Source: CALCCV01 sp964388665 (GTDB lineage: Bacteria; Bdellovibrionota; Bdellovibrionia; Bdellovibrionales; Bdellovibrionaceae). From it: 64,000 bases of DNA. Each line of letters starts with the position of its first letter. Position 1 is the first letter of the stretch. Position numbers and translations under genes: made by a program. The DNA lies in contig CAYMBJ010000008.1 of NCBI GenBank assembly GCA_964388665.1, forward strand, positions 1 through 64,000, given 5' to 3'. Shown in pieces: positions 43,025 to 52,286 of this stretch. Under the pieces are notes generated by a model. That model was given only the letters and a program-made list of their open reading frames with translations, had not been told where the DNA came from and searched no databases.

Positions 43025-45199
43025 ATGAAACAATCAGAAAAAAACCAGGGCGAGACCAAACAATCCAAATTGCCAAAAATCAATAACCTGACGGGCGTGA
43101 CCCTCAGTCTAAGTTTCATAGCCCTCGTGGCGGTGGTGTCCATCAACAGCTTTTCTAAGGACCGCGAAGCGCAGACTCAACAATCTGCTGCAGTGACAAC
43201 CTGGGCGCCAAAATCCATTGATCAAGCGAAACTGATTCGTAGCGATTACGCGGAAGCCGCTGGAAATGGCGATGAGGACGACAAAGGGGAGATCACTCAG
43301 CTTTGTGAGACAGCAATGGCCAAGGTAAAAGACAACCTAAAGCAAATTGCATCTATGCCGAGTGAGGTGAGCAATTTTGAAAATACTGTATTGTATTTTG
43401 AAAACACCTTGGCGAATTTGAGCGACGAGACCTCACCTCTTACTTTCATGGCCTACGTTTCGCCAAATGAAAAGTTGGCTAAAGAAGGCTCTGCCTGCGA
43501 AGAGGCCATTGGTGAATTGACTGTTGATATCTTTACACGACGGGATCTTTTTAATCAGCTCAAAGGGCAAAAGGGGCGAAACGCCGCAGAGAAGCGACTC
43601 CTGTCACAGACGCTCTTGAGCTTTAAAGACAATGGACTCGATCTTTCTGATGAGATCTTGGCCCAAGTAAAAAAGCTAAAAGTAGAACTGAGCAAAACCG
43701 AGAACGATTACACCACCAATCTGAACTCTGACAACTCACAGGTAACTTTTACGAAAGCGCAACTGGATGGTGTTCCTGAAGACTTTATTGCTAATTTGAA
43801 AAAAGACGACAAGGGTCTCTACATAGTGACGACCAAAGGAACTGACTATGTGGCTTTGATTGAAAATGCAAAATTGGCAGCAACCCGTAAAGCCATTCAA
43901 TTGGCATATTTGAATCGCGGCGGTGACAAGAACTTAGCACTTCTCAAGCACGCCACCGAATTGCGTGCAAAAATCGCAAACCTAATGGGCAAAAAAAATT
44001 GGGCGGAAACGCGCATGTCGACACGCATGGCGGAAAGCCCAGAGCAGGTTCTTGAGTTCTTGAACGATCTCAAAGGCAAATTGGCCGTGCGCAATCAAAT
44101 GGATTTTGACAAACTCTTAAAATTCAAACAAGAGACCGAGCCTGCCGCCACCAAGTTGAATCAATGGGACATTGGCTACTACAGCTATCAGTTGCAAAAG
44201 AGGGACTACAGCCTCGACAACGAAACCATTCGCCAATACTTTCCTGCTGACATTGTGATTGCAGGTATGTTTTCCACCTATTCGAAAATCTTGGGTGTGA
44301 CTTATCAGCAAATCAAAGATGCCAATGTATGGCATCCTGATGTGAAGCTTTTTAAAATTACCGACACGTCATCTGGCGAATTGCTCGGACTTTTCTATGC
44401 GGATCTGTATCCGCGTCCAAACAAGTACGGTCATGCAGCCGCCTTTCCACTGATCGCTGGCCGAGTTCTCGAGGGCAACACCTACAGCGTACCAATTGCT
44501 TCCATTGTCGCCAATCTAACGGCACCGACTGCTGACAAACCCTCCCTCTTGACTCATGACGAAGTCGAGACCCTGTTTCATGAGTTCGGTCACATCATGC
44601 ACCAAACCCTCACTCGCGCACCTTATGCCAGCCTCTCTGGAGCCTCTGTCCCATGGGACTTTGTCGAAGCTCCGTCGCAAATGCTCGAAAACTGGGTTTG
44701 GTCGCCAAAAGTATTGGGTGAGATCAGCGGACATTACAAAAATCCACAGGAGAAATTGCCTCAGGATCTGCTAAAGAAAATGATTGAAGCCAAGAGCTTT
44801 GGCCAAGGCAATTCCTATACAAAGCAGCTTCTTTATGCCCTCTATGATATGACTCTGCACACCCATGATGGAAGCTTAGATGTGAACGAAAACTTTTTGC
44901 GGCTTTACAAAGAGATCATTGGCCAAGAGCCCTTAGCTGGGTCCAACTTTCCCGCGGCATTTGGTCATCTGATGGGCGGCTACGATGCTGGCTACTACGG
45001 ATATCTGTGGTCAGAAGTTTATGCCCAAGATATGTTTTCTAAATTTCCAAAAGATGATTTGACCAATGCCGAGGTTGGCAAACGCTATCGCCAAGTCATT
45101 TTAGAGCAAGGCAATATGCGCCCTGCTTTGGACATTCTTAAAGAGTTTCTAGGTCGTGAACCCAGCAAAGACGCCTTCTTTGAAAGCATCGGTCTCTAA
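43025..45199 (+). CDS. M3 family metallopeptidase (oligopeptidase)
   Basis: About 724 residues. It belongs to the thimet oligopeptidase/PrlC family, zinc enzymes that cut short peptides. The zinc site TLFHEFGHIMHQ (HExxH) and the downstream Glu in FVEAPSQMLENW are seen. Unlike the cytoplasmic enzymes it starts with a basic segment and a hydrophobic helix (VTLSLSFIALVAVVSI), so it is probably exported or membrane-anchored. ATG 43025 is used; the upstream extension to 42956 has no export signal. It converges with the isoaspartyl peptidase gene, overlapping by four bases. Confidence 0.9.
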   Translation: MKQSEKNQGETKQSKLPKINNLTGVTLSLSFIALVAVVSINSFSKDREAQTQQSAAVTTWAPKSIDQAKLIRSDYAEAAGNGDEDDKGEITQLCETAMAKVKDNLKQIASMPSEVSNFENTVLYFENTLANLSDETSPLTFMAYVSPNEKLAKEGSACEEAIGELTVDIFTRRDLFNQLKGQKGRNAAEKRLLSQTLLSFKDNGLDLSDEILAQVKKLKVELSKTENDYTTNLNSDNSQVTFTKAQLDGVPEDFIANLKKDDKGLYIVTTKGTDYVALIENAKLAATRKAIQLAYLNRGGDKNLALLKHATELRAKIANLMGKKNWAETRMSTRMAESPEQVLEFLNDLKGKLAVRNQMDFDKLLKFKQETEPAATKLNQWDIGYYSYQLQKRDYSLDNETIRQYFPADIVIAGMFSTYSKILGVTYQQIKDANVWHPDVKLFKITDTSSGELLGLFYADLYPRPNKYGHAAAFPLIAGRVLEGNTYSVPIASIVANLTAPTADKPSLLTHDEVETLFHEFGHIMHQTLTRAPYASLSGASVPWDFVEAPSQMLENWVWSPKVLGEISGHYKNPQEKLPQDLLKKMIEAKSFGQGNSYTKQLLYALYDMTLHTHDGSLDVNENFLRLYKEIIGQEPLAGSNFPAAFGHLMGGYDAGYYGYLWSEVYAQDMFSKFPKDDLTNAEVGKRYRQVILEQGNMRPALDILKEFLGREPSKDAFFESIGL

Positions 45200-46212
45200 G
45201 GGTGAATTTCAAATTCGTTGGACCCCAGAGCGGCACCCCAGATCAGGTGCCTGGTGGATGTCACGGCCACACGGTGGGCTGCTCTGTTCAGTGCAATGAA
45301 ACCAAATTCAAATCCCTGTGCAGTGGCCATTGCGATGAGGCTCTCAGAAGTTCGCTTGAGCGAATGTCCTAGCTCACAGTAGGTGGCCACGCGAGCCCCC
45401 AAACCAAAATCAACAATCTCTTCACCCACTCCAGTTGCCGAAAGCGCACAATAGGGATTTGCAAAGTTTCCGGCAATGGTCGGCGAATCAGAGACTCGCC
45501 CCGGAGATTCAAAGCCGCGTCCACCGGTAGAGGTGGCCGCCGCCAAGCGCCCTTGAGCATCAATGGCAACAGCGCCCACTGTGCCCATGCGATCTCGTTT
45601 TGAGGCCCGACCAGAGCCCAGATGAGAAACCCGAGCTAAGCCACGCGCTGAAGAACGTCCCGTTGGTTGAACAGCTAACTTTCGCTCGAGAGCCTCTAGG
45701 GTTGCAGTGTTGGAATCGAATTGAGTTGATGCAGATTTTTTTGAAGACCGATTTTCCTTAACACGCAAAAACTCAGCTCTGCGAATTTCCGTATAGTTCG
45801 AAGCCAATTTTAACTTCCACTTCTTGGCCAGCACCAATGCATGTTCGCCAGCAATCACACGGTCCGGATAGGTCTGCAGTTTTTCCGCTAGCAAAATGGG
45901 ATTTTTTATTTTTTCGACACTCACGCATCCTGAAAATCGTTGCAGATGGCCATCCATGAGGCTGGCACTCATGCGAATTTTACCATCACTGTGCAGCTTT
46001 GATCCCAGGCCCGCATTGTAGAATGGATCATTTTCCAAAAGTTCAACAGCACGTACCACAGCCCGCGCGGCACTCTTGGTTCTCACCAGCGTACGGTAAG
46101 AGTCAGCGAGGATCTCGTGTAATGAGCGCCCCAAGGCCTCCGCACCGATTAAATTTGGAACCTGACTGCCCGCTCCACCATGAATCATCAAAATTGGCTT
46201 TTGTTTTCGCAT
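45196..46212 (-). CDS. Isoaspartyl peptidase/L-asparaginase (Ntn hydrolase)
   Basis: 338 residues of the type-2 asparaginase family, which removes isoaspartyl residues from peptides or hydrolyses asparagine. The N-terminus has LMIHGGAG-like PILMIHGGAGS, and AGLGSKLHSDGKIRMSASLM is typical. The self-cleavage site and nucleophile are in MGTVGAVAID (Thr). The region before it, residues ~155-200, is a long basic Ser/Arg-rich linker, as seen in proenzymes. TSTGGRGFESPGRV and GVGEEIVDFGLGARV follow. No signal peptide is seen. Confidence 0.92.
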   Translation of the reverse strand: MRKQKPILMIHGGAGSQVPNLIGAEALGRSLHEILADSYRTLVRTKSAARAVVRAVELLENDPFYNAGLGSKLHSDGKIRMSASLMDGHLQRFSGCVSVEKIKNPILLAEKLQTYPDRVIAGEHALVLAKKWKLKLASNYTEIRRAEFLRVKENRSSKKSASTQFDSNTATLEALERKLAVQPTGRSSARGLARVSHLGSGRASKRDRMGTVGAVAIDAQGRLAAATSTGGRGFESPGRVSDSPTIAGNFANPYCALSATGVGEEIVDFGLGARVATYCELGHSLKRTSESLIAMATAQGFEFGFIALNRAAHRVAVTSTRHLIWGAALGSNEFEIHP

Positions 46213-46273
46213 GTACCGAAAATTGCCGTGAAAAGAGTTAAAGGTCTAGCTAAAAATCTCAAAGCTTTTCCTA

Positions 46274-46324
46274 TGAGCATTATTGATGCTCACAGGCCCC
46301 CATAGAGCTAGCCTCAACTGAGGC
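46274..46324 (-). terminator. Paired hairpins between the kinase and peptidase genes
   Basis: Two short perfect inverted repeats lie downstream of the kinase stop: GCCTCA/TGAGGC (46311-46324) and TGAGCAT/ATGCTCA (46274-46292) with a 5-nt loop. They may end kinase transcription, though no long T run follows. Confidence 0.4.
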
Positions 46325-46334
46325 CCATGCCTTG

Positions 46335-48047
46335 TCAGGACGCCAGAGGATCTGCCTTGGGCTTGCTGGCAGGAGTGGCTTTTGGCAGTTTGAGTTGAAA
46401 ACAAGTGAACATGGAATCACGCAGGTAGCTTATTTTGCCACCGTGATTTTCTATGATTCGCTTAGAAATGGAAAGCCCCAGACCCGTGCCTTTGCCAGGC
46501 TCCTTGGTTGTGAAAAAGGGTTGAAATAGCTTTTCAGGATTGGGCACACCCGGTCCATTGTCTTTGACCTCAATATAGTCCCAAACTGCATCGGAATAAG
46601 CACCAAGATAGATGATTCTCTCTTTGTCAGCTTCAGTGGACTCACAGTTGGCATCAAAGGCATTGGACAAGAGATTCACCAACACCTGCCCCACCTGCTG
46701 GGCGTCAACGTAAACCAGGTGATTTTCATCTAGTACGTCCACCTCAAGTCGCACATTTTCTGAGCGAAACCGCTCGGTGCAGACGGAAAGCGGATCTTCG
46801 AGCAGGTCTTTGAGAGAGACCGACACCTTTACCGTGCCATGATTTTGGCGACTGAGATTTCGCAAGCCATTGACGATCTTAACGATGCGATCCGTGGTGA
46901 GCGAAATCTTTTGCGCTTTGCTCATAATGGCATCTGTAGCCACAACAGGCGCCTTTAGTAAATTTGATATCAAATAGGAGTTCGTCTTGATGATGGTCAG
47001 CGGATTTTTGATCTCGTGTGCGATTCCCGCAGCCATTTCGCCGAGAGCTGCCAAGTGGGCATTGTGTAGGTTTTTTTCTTTTTCCACTTCAAACATTTCA
47101 CTCAAGCGTTTTTGATCTTCCACATCAATGGACATCATAATGTATTCGAATGAGTTGTTTACCAAAACTCTCTTTAACATAAACTGGTGACGTCGTTCTT
47201 CTCCACCCGGAAGAGTCACGCCCACTTCAAAAACTTGTTCTTCTTTGCCGTCGTCTTTAAATTTTTTCATTCGCTCGCGCATCATTGCCCCGTCCTCATG
47301 AGATTTGTATCCGAGCTCTTTGCCAATCATTTCATTGGCGCCGCTCCCCAGAACCCGCAATAGGCTTTCATTGACCGCTTTGTATCTTAAGTTTTCATCA
47401 AACCAACTCACCTTGGCGGGAATAAAATTAAAAAAATCCTGGAGGCGTTGCTTTTCAAGCTCCACCGAAATCTTGTAATCCATGGTGCTCGTAAAGTATT
47501 TAGAAATGTCGTGGATTCGTGTCCACTGCACCAAAAAGTAGGCCAGGGCCACACAAGCTAAAATCAACCCTTGCTCGCCCTGGTAAATAACCAAAGCCAG
47601 ACTGGGCAGGGTCAATGCAAACATCAAATTGCATAGACTCACGCGGATCCAAGCCGCGTAATTCGAAATTCCCGACTCACATGTCGAGACCACGCAAACA
47701 CAGGCAAACAAAGTTCCCCAGGTTGGGGCGGCCTCATTGGCGAGACACAAGGAGGCCAAAGCTCCAAAATTAAACTGTGACACCAAACTGTAAGTGGCGA
47801 CTAACTTATATGACGAAAAGCGACCCAATCTCTCGGAGTAGGCCTGATTCAACTTATAGTATAGCAGCAGTCCAAATAGCGAAGTCACAGTTACCAGCAC
47901 CGCCATCACCCCCAATAGCTCGGGTTGTGTTTGGGGCAAGGTAGAAAGAAAGTAATACCCCAAAAGGGCCATAATCCCTAGCAAGGGGGCGCGCCGCTCT
48001 TGCCGTGCAATGTACTTAATGGATTCACTCAGGTGCAACTTTTTCAT
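46335..48047 (-). CDS. Membrane-bound PAS histidine kinase
   Basis: About 570 residues. The first ~190 hold six hydrophobic helices (LLGIMALLGYYFLSTL onwards) in a 5-6TM sensor unit. A PAS domain follows (residues ~215-325, FNFIPAKVSWFDENLRYKAV). The HisKA box ALGEMAAGIAHEIKNPLT has the phosphorylated His, and the ATPase part has NLLSNAFDAN, DNGPGVP and GTGLGLSI. No response regulator is next to it, so it is an orphan in this window. ATG 48047 is preferred over 48104, because the latter start overlaps the dnaK terminator. Confidence 0.88.
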   Translation of the reverse strand: MKKLHLSESIKYIARQERRAPLLGIMALLGYYFLSTLPQTQPELLGVMAVLVTVTSLFGLLLYYKLNQAYSERLGRFSSYKLVATYSLVSQFNFGALASLCLANEAAPTWGTLFACVCVVSTCESGISNYAAWIRVSLCNLMFALTLPSLALVIYQGEQGLILACVALAYFLVQWTRIHDISKYFTSTMDYKISVELEKQRLQDFFNFIPAKVSWFDENLRYKAVNESLLRVLGSGANEMIGKELGYKSHEDGAMMRERMKKFKDDGKEEQVFEVGVTLPGGEERRHQFMLKRVLVNNSFEYIMMSIDVEDQKRLSEMFEVEKEKNLHNAHLAALGEMAAGIAHEIKNPLTIIKTNSYLISNLLKAPVVATDAIMSKAQKISLTTDRIVKIVNGLRNLSRQNHGTVKVSVSLKDLLEDPLSVCTERFRSENVRLEVDVLDENHLVYVDAQQVGQVLVNLLSNAFDANCESTEADKERIIYLGAYSDAVWDYIEVKDNGPGVPNPEKLFQPFFTTKEPGKGTGLGLSISKRIIENHGGKISYLRDSMFTCFQLKLPKATPASKPKADPLAS

Positions 48048-48106
48048 CTCTACACCTGTCGGTATCTCGAAGGGCAAAGTAAATGGTTGCAAAAAACTCA
48101 ACACAA

Positions 48107-48141
48107 AAAAAGGGACTGGCCTTTTGGGTCAGTCCCTTTTT
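48107..48141 (-). terminator. Strong intrinsic terminator after dnaK
   Basis: A 12-bp perfect stem (AAAAAGGGACTG and CAGTCCCTTTTT) with an 11-nt loop. Read on the minus strand it ends in a T run, just downstream of the dnaK stop. Confidence 0.92.
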
Positions 48142-48173
48142 CAGTTTTTTCGTAAAAAGATTTTACGGTACTT

Positions 48174-50096
48174 TTAGTTTACGTCTTTAAAATCAGCGTC
48201 GATGACATCGTCGTTGGACTTGCCTTCGCCGGCTTTGCCACTGGCTCCAGCGGTTTCGCCGCTCTCACCACCTGGCGCGCCACCACCCTCAGCACCTTGC
48301 TGACTGTAGATGGACTCGCCGATCTTTTGGCTCGCCTTCTCAAGATTTTCGTTGGCGGCCTTTAGCTCATCCGCAGAAGCCGTTTTATTTTCCAAGACCT
48401 TTTTCGCTTCAGCTAGCGCCTCTTTGCAAGCGTTGGCATCCGCTTCAGCAACCTTGGCCCCATGCTCACTCAAAAGACTCTCGGCACGATAAACCTTGTT
48501 GTCCAGTTCATTTCGAGCCAATGCCACCTCAGCCTTGCGCTTGTCTTCGTCCGCAAAAGCCTCAGCATCATTGACGGCCTTTTTGATTTCATCCTCAGAC
48601 AATCCACTTTGAGCCGTGATCTTGATCGCTTGGCTCTTGCCTGTACCTTTGTCTTTAGCTGAAACATTCAAAATACCATTGGCATCGATATCAAAAGTCA
48701 CCTCGACCTGAGGCACTCCGCGAGGCGCTGGCGCAATCCCCATGAGCTCAAAGCGTCCCAAGGACTTGTTGTCCGCTGACATCTTACGCTCACCCTGGAG
48801 CACATGGATGTCCACTGCAGGTTGATTGTCCGCTGCCGTCGAAAAGGTCTGTGACTTTTTAGCAGGAATCGAAGTGTTTCTTTCAATCAGCGTCGTCATA
48901 ACTCCGCCCATTGTTTCAATTCCAAGTGACAATGGAATCACATCCAAGAGCAGAACATCTTTAACATCTCCAGTTAAGACACCACCTTGAACCGCAGCAC
49001 CGATCGCCACAACTTCATCTGGATTGACAGAGCGATTGGGCTCTTTACCAAAAAGCTCTTTCACGGCCTTTTGAATTGCTGGGATACGTGTCGAGCCGCC
49101 GACGAGCACAACTTCGTTGATATCAGAAGCTTTCAAGCCAGCGTCTGCCAAGGCCTTTCGACAAGGCTCCATTGAGCGCTTCACTAGATCTTCTGTCATC
49201 TGATCAAACTTGGCCCGAGTGAGCTTAATTTGCAGATGTTTCGGCCCAGATTGGTCTGCCGTAATAAAGGGAAGATTGATCTCTGTATCACTGGCCGAAG
49301 ACAGTTCGACCTTGGCTTTTTCAGAAGCCTCTTTCAAACGCTGAAGCGCCATTTTGTCATTGAGCAGATCAATGCCCTGATCTTTTTTGAATTCACTCAC
49401 CAACCACTCAAGAATTTTGTGGTCAAAATTGTCACCACCCAAATGGGTATCACCGTTGGTGGCGCGCACTTCTACAACACCATCACCCACTTCGAGAATA
49501 GAAATATCAAAGGTACCACCACCAAAATCGTAGATGGCAATCTTTTCGTCCTTCTTACGATCCAGGCCGTAGGCCAATGCCGCAGCCGTTGGCTCATTGA
49601 TGATTCGCTTCACATCAAGACCGGCAATGCGACCAGCATCTTTGGTCGCCTGTCTCTGGGAATCATTAAAGTAAGCAGGAACTGTGACTACGGCCTCTTT
49701 CACTTCGTGACCAAGATAATCTTCGGCAACTTTTTTCAACTTACCCAAAATGGCAGCCGAAATCTCTTCCGGGGAGACCTTCTTACCGCGAACATCAAAG
49801 GCACAGTCATTCCCTTTTGCTACAACCTTGTAAGGAACCAATTTGATCTCTTCACTGATTTCATCTGGCTTGCGACCAATAAATCGCTTTGCAGAATAGA
49901 TGGTGTTCTCTGGATTCTTAACAGCCTGCCGCTTGGCGATTTGCCCTACCAGCCGCTCTCCATTTTCAGTGTAAGCCACCACCGACGGGGTCGTGCGGGC
50001 TCCCTCTTCATTGACGAGAACTTTCGGCTCGCCGCCTTCCATAATGGCGACAACTGAATTGGTTGTCCCTAAATCGATACCGATAATTTTTGCCAT
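48174..50096 (-). CDS. dnaK: Chaperone DnaK (Hsp70)
   Basis: 640 residues, full length. The N-terminal ATPase has GIDLGTTNSVVAIMEGG, the IYDFGGGTFDISILE phosphate loop and VVLVGGSTRIPAIQK. The substrate-binding domain and the helical lid follow, and the end is the Gly-rich tail with the C-terminal DVIDADFKDVN. It works with DnaJ in protein folding. It lies 132 bp downstream of dnaJ on the same strand, the reverse of the usual dnaK-dnaJ order, and has its own heat-shock-type promoter. Confidence 0.99.
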   Translation of the reverse strand: MAKIIGIDLGTTNSVVAIMEGGEPKVLVNEEGARTTPSVVAYTENGERLVGQIAKRQAVKNPENTIYSAKRFIGRKPDEISEEIKLVPYKVVAKGNDCAFDVRGKKVSPEEISAAILGKLKKVAEDYLGHEVKEAVVTVPAYFNDSQRQATKDAGRIAGLDVKRIINEPTAAALAYGLDRKKDEKIAIYDFGGGTFDISILEVGDGVVEVRATNGDTHLGGDNFDHKILEWLVSEFKKDQGIDLLNDKMALQRLKEASEKAKVELSSASDTEINLPFITADQSGPKHLQIKLTRAKFDQMTEDLVKRSMEPCRKALADAGLKASDINEVVLVGGSTRIPAIQKAVKELFGKEPNRSVNPDEVVAIGAAVQGGVLTGDVKDVLLLDVIPLSLGIETMGGVMTTLIERNTSIPAKKSQTFSTAADNQPAVDIHVLQGERKMSADNKSLGRFELMGIAPAPRGVPQVEVTFDIDANGILNVSAKDKGTGKSQAIKITAQSGLSEDEIKKAVNDAEAFADEDKRKAEVALARNELDNKVYRAESLLSEHGAKVAEADANACKEALAEAKKVLENKTASADELKAANENLEKASQKIGESIYSQQGAEGGGAPGGESGETAGASGKAGEGKSNDDVIDADFKDVN

Positions 50097-50158
50097 GTCC
50101 TACTCCTTTTGTCTTATAATTCAACACTCAAGAAACTTATGCTCTTACATCATCAAAA

Positions 50159-50184
50159 GTGGGGTGGAAATGCCAGTCGTCAAG
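50159..50184 (-). promoter_or_regulatory. RpoH-type (sigma-32) promoter upstream of dnaK
   Basis: On the minus strand CTTGAC (50184-50179), a 14-bp spacer and CCCCACTT (50164-50157) match the CTTGAA-N13/15-CCCCAT pattern of heat-shock sigma factors. It is about 60 bp from the dnaK start, inside the dnaJ-dnaK gap. No CIRCE element is seen. Confidence 0.65.
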
Positions 50185-50228
50185 CCCGGCCCCCAGCATT
50201 TCTTGTTTCAGTTTGCTACAATATTGTC

Positions 50229-51347
50229 CTATTTCTTTTTTCCGAAGATGCTAAACCCAGATTCTCCTTTAATTTCAACTCCTTGGAGTTTAGCAATTTC
50301 AGCCAATAATTTTTCTTCCTCTTTTCGCAACTTGGCTGGAAATCCCACCTGCAATAATAAATAGAGGTCGCCCTTGCGACTGCCCCGCAGAGATGGCAAG
50401 CCAGCCCCAGGAAGCTTGATTGTTTGACCAGCCTTTGTTCCTTTAGGCACCTCAACCTCAAGACTGCCGATTGGACCCTGAAACTGAATTTTGCCACCCA
50501 GAAGCATCTGCACATAGGGCACTTCAAGCTCAGTCAGCAGATCTTCTCCGCGACGTTCGTAATTGCCCTCTGATTTGATGCGAATCTCAACATAAAGATC
50601 TCCGGCAGGGCCACCGTTGTAACCACCCTCGCCCTCATTTGAAATGCGCAGGCGTGTGCCCGTGTCGACTCCAGCGGGAATAGAGATGCGCAATTTTCGC
50701 CGTCGTTCCGCACGACCTTGGCCATGGCAACTGCGACAAGGATTTTTGATCTGCACCCCTTCGCCGCGACAGGTGGGACAGGTGGAGGCCATCGAAAAAA
50801 AGCCTTGTGAACGCACCACTTGGCCAGCACCACCACAGGTATTGCAAGTCACGGCCTCTGAGCCCTTGGCTGCGCCAGAACCCTTGCACTCGCCGCAAGA
50901 CTCTTCGGCCGCAAATTCTATCTCTCGCTCAAGGCCAGTAAAAACGTCTTTGAGAGAGATCTCTGTCAAATAGCGAAGGTCTGCCCCTTTTCGTGGCGAA
51001 GTTCTGCTGCCACGACGGCGGGAACTGCCGCCGCCACCCATGCCAAAAATATCACCAAAGATATCGCCAAATTGAGAAAAAATATCATCAACATCGTGAA
51101 ACCCACCGCCGCCACCGCCTTGAAACGCAGCATGGCCGAAGCGATCATATTTGGCGCGCTTATCGGCGTTGCTAAGTACCTCATAGGCCGCAGCCGCCTC
51201 TTTAAATTTTTCTTCGGCTTCCGGGTTGTCAGGATTTTTGTCAGGGTGAAACTGTATCGCCAACTTGCGGTAGGCCTTTTTGATCTCGTCGGCATCAGCC
51301 GAGCGTTGAACTCCTAGAATCTCGTAATAATCGCGTGGTTGTGACAT
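50229..51347 (-). CDS. dnaJ: Chaperone DnaJ (Hsp40)
   Basis: About 372 residues with the full type-I order: J domain with the HPD motif (QFHPDKN), a Gly/Phe-rich region (GGGGGGFHDVDDIF), four CxxCxGxG zinc repeats (CGECKGSG, CNTCGGAG, CPTCRGEG, CRSCHGQG) and the C-terminal binding domains. ATG 51347 starts MSQPRDYYEILG, the usual N-terminus; ATG 51356 is an alternative. It follows the TPR protein gene by 40 bp and precedes dnaK. Confidence 0.97.
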   Translation of the reverse strand: MSQPRDYYEILGVQRSADADEIKKAYRKLAIQFHPDKNPDNPEAEEKFKEAAAAYEVLSNADKRAKYDRFGHAAFQGGGGGGFHDVDDIFSQFGDIFGDIFGMGGGGSSRRRGSRTSPRKGADLRYLTEISLKDVFTGLEREIEFAAEESCGECKGSGAAKGSEAVTCNTCGGAGQVVRSQGFFSMASTCPTCRGEGVQIKNPCRSCHGQGRAERRRKLRISIPAGVDTGTRLRISNEGEGGYNGGPAGDLYVEIRIKSEGNYERRGEDLLTELEVPYVQMLLGGKIQFQGPIGSLEVEVPKGTKAGQTIKLPGAGLPSLRGSRKGDLYLLLQVGFPAKLRKEEEKLLAEIAKLQGVEIKGESGFSIFGKKK

Positions 51348-51386
51348 GCCGACCAATATGGAGTGTTGAGACGAAATGTCAAACTC

Positions 51387-52016
51387 TTACTTGCCGCGAA
51401 TCTTTTCATTGATCCTTTTTAAAATCAATTGCTTGTCTTCGTCCGTCCCGTCAGAGGCCAACTCTTGCGCAATCTGGTCGACGTACTCACCAATATCATT
51501 GCGCTCATAGAGCCGCGCCGCCAGCCCGTAGGCCCACGTGGGACCTCCGGTTTTTCCTGCAAGATGAAAATAGTAGGCGGCTCTTTCTTCGTCTTTCACT
51601 TCCCAAAGAAAGTGATACCCTGCCTTCATGTGCATCGTAAAATCATCAGGAAATCGCTCTGAGGCTTTCACAAAGAGCAGGCTTGCGCCGTCAATATCAT
51701 CGACCAAAACACTGAGTGAGATGGGTCCCACTGCCATGGGCATGCGAAATCTTGGGGACAGCTCTGAAATCAAATCGAGCATACGGTACAGCCAAGATTT
51801 GGAGCGGCACTTGCCGTTTTCTGCCTTTTTGTCGCAAACATCGATCTCATTCAAGGCCCGAATCCAAAACAAGTCCGCCAGCTGCTCATTAAAACCAAAA
51901 TGAAAGCGTTGAATCACCGCACTGGGTGCAATATAAACCGCCGTGTTTTTGTCGCTGCTAGGTTCCCAGTACTCCACTTGTGCCATGATCAAAATTAATG
52001 CCACAATTGTTTTCAT
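51387..52016 (-). CDS. Exported or membrane-anchored TPR-like protein
   Basis: 209 residues. A short hydrophobic N-terminus (TIVALILIMAQV) suggests an anchor. The rest is helical with TPR-like pairs (GASLLFVKASERFPDDFTMH, EERAAYYFHLAGKTGGPTWA, YGLAARLYERNDI). Two cysteines are close together (VCDKKAENGKC). I do not recognise a named family. Its start codon lies 20 bp from the left arm of the 27-bp inverted repeat. It is probably cotranscribed with dnaJ, 40 bp downstream. Confidence 0.6.
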   Translation of the reverse strand: MKTIVALILIMAQVEYWEPSSDKNTAVYIAPSAVIQRFHFGFNEQLADLFWIRALNEIDVCDKKAENGKCRSKSWLYRMLDLISELSPRFRMPMAVGPISLSVLVDDIDGASLLFVKASERFPDDFTMHMKAGYHFLWEVKDEERAAYYFHLAGKTGGPTWAYGLAARLYERNDIGEYVDQIAQELASDGTDEDKQLILKRINEKIRGK

Positions 52017-52035
52017 TGATTGCTCGCCGGTGATT

Positions 52036-52141
52036 CTAGTGCTTTGTCAGGGAAGTTTTTTCTAGACGCGAGGAGGAAGCTGTATGAATAATACCGCGAC
52101 GACGAAACAACAACGAAAAAACTTTCCTGACAAAGCACTAG
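52036..52141. repeat. 106-bp element with 27-bp near-perfect inverted arms
   Basis: The left arm (52036-52062) and right arm (52115-52141) are reverse complements with one mismatch. Both outer ends are CTAG. The 52-nt interior contains an AGGAGG site and an ATG. It could be a MITE with TA- or CTAG-type target sites, a partial inverted duplication of the small ORF it overlaps, or an RNA switch. No other copy was noticed in the window. Confidence 0.75.
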
Positions 52142-52200
52142 TTGAACAAAAATCGCAAAATAAAGGAGAGGCCTATGATGAGCCATTGGCCCAAGTATAA
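52084..52200 (+). CDS. Possible 38-residue protein in an inverted-repeat locus
   Basis: The ORF has an ideal AGGAGG (52071-52076) seven bases before ATG 52084, and a strong terminator starts right after its TAA. The product is hydrophilic: it begins MNNTATTKQQ, continues RKNFPDKALVEQK and ends EPLAQV. The right arm of the inverted repeat lies inside the coding region, so the left arm in the leader could pair with it and close the start site in a loop. Read on the other strand, the left arm also encodes RKNFPDKAL just before the TPR gene. I recognise no family. Confidence 0.45.
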   Translation: MNNTATTKQQRKNFPDKALVEQKSQNKGEAYDEPLAQV

Positions 52201-52204
52201 ACAA

Positions 52205-52236
52205 AAAAAAGAGAGGGCACAATCCCTCTCTTTTTT
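52205..52236. terminator. Bidirectional terminator between the 38-residue ORF and pilA
   Basis: GAGAGGG and CCCTCTC pair around a 6-nt loop, with an A run on the left and a T run on the right, so it should work on both strands: for the small plus-strand ORF and for the pilin gene on the minus strand. Confidence 0.88.
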
Positions 52237-52286
52237 AACAGCACAATTTTAAGTGCACATTTTTTATCTTGCGCCGCTAGCCTAAG

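Noticed and set aside
52013..52222. Minus-strand ORF across the inverted-repeat element
   Set aside because: Its frame runs through the terminator and the repeat loop, has no ribosome site and only mirrors the small plus-strand ORF; I kept only the plus-strand reading.
52175..52252. Second tiny ORF after the 38-residue ORF, with an AAGGAGAGG site
   Set aside because: Its reading frame passes through the intrinsic terminator, so the terminated transcript would lack a stop codon.
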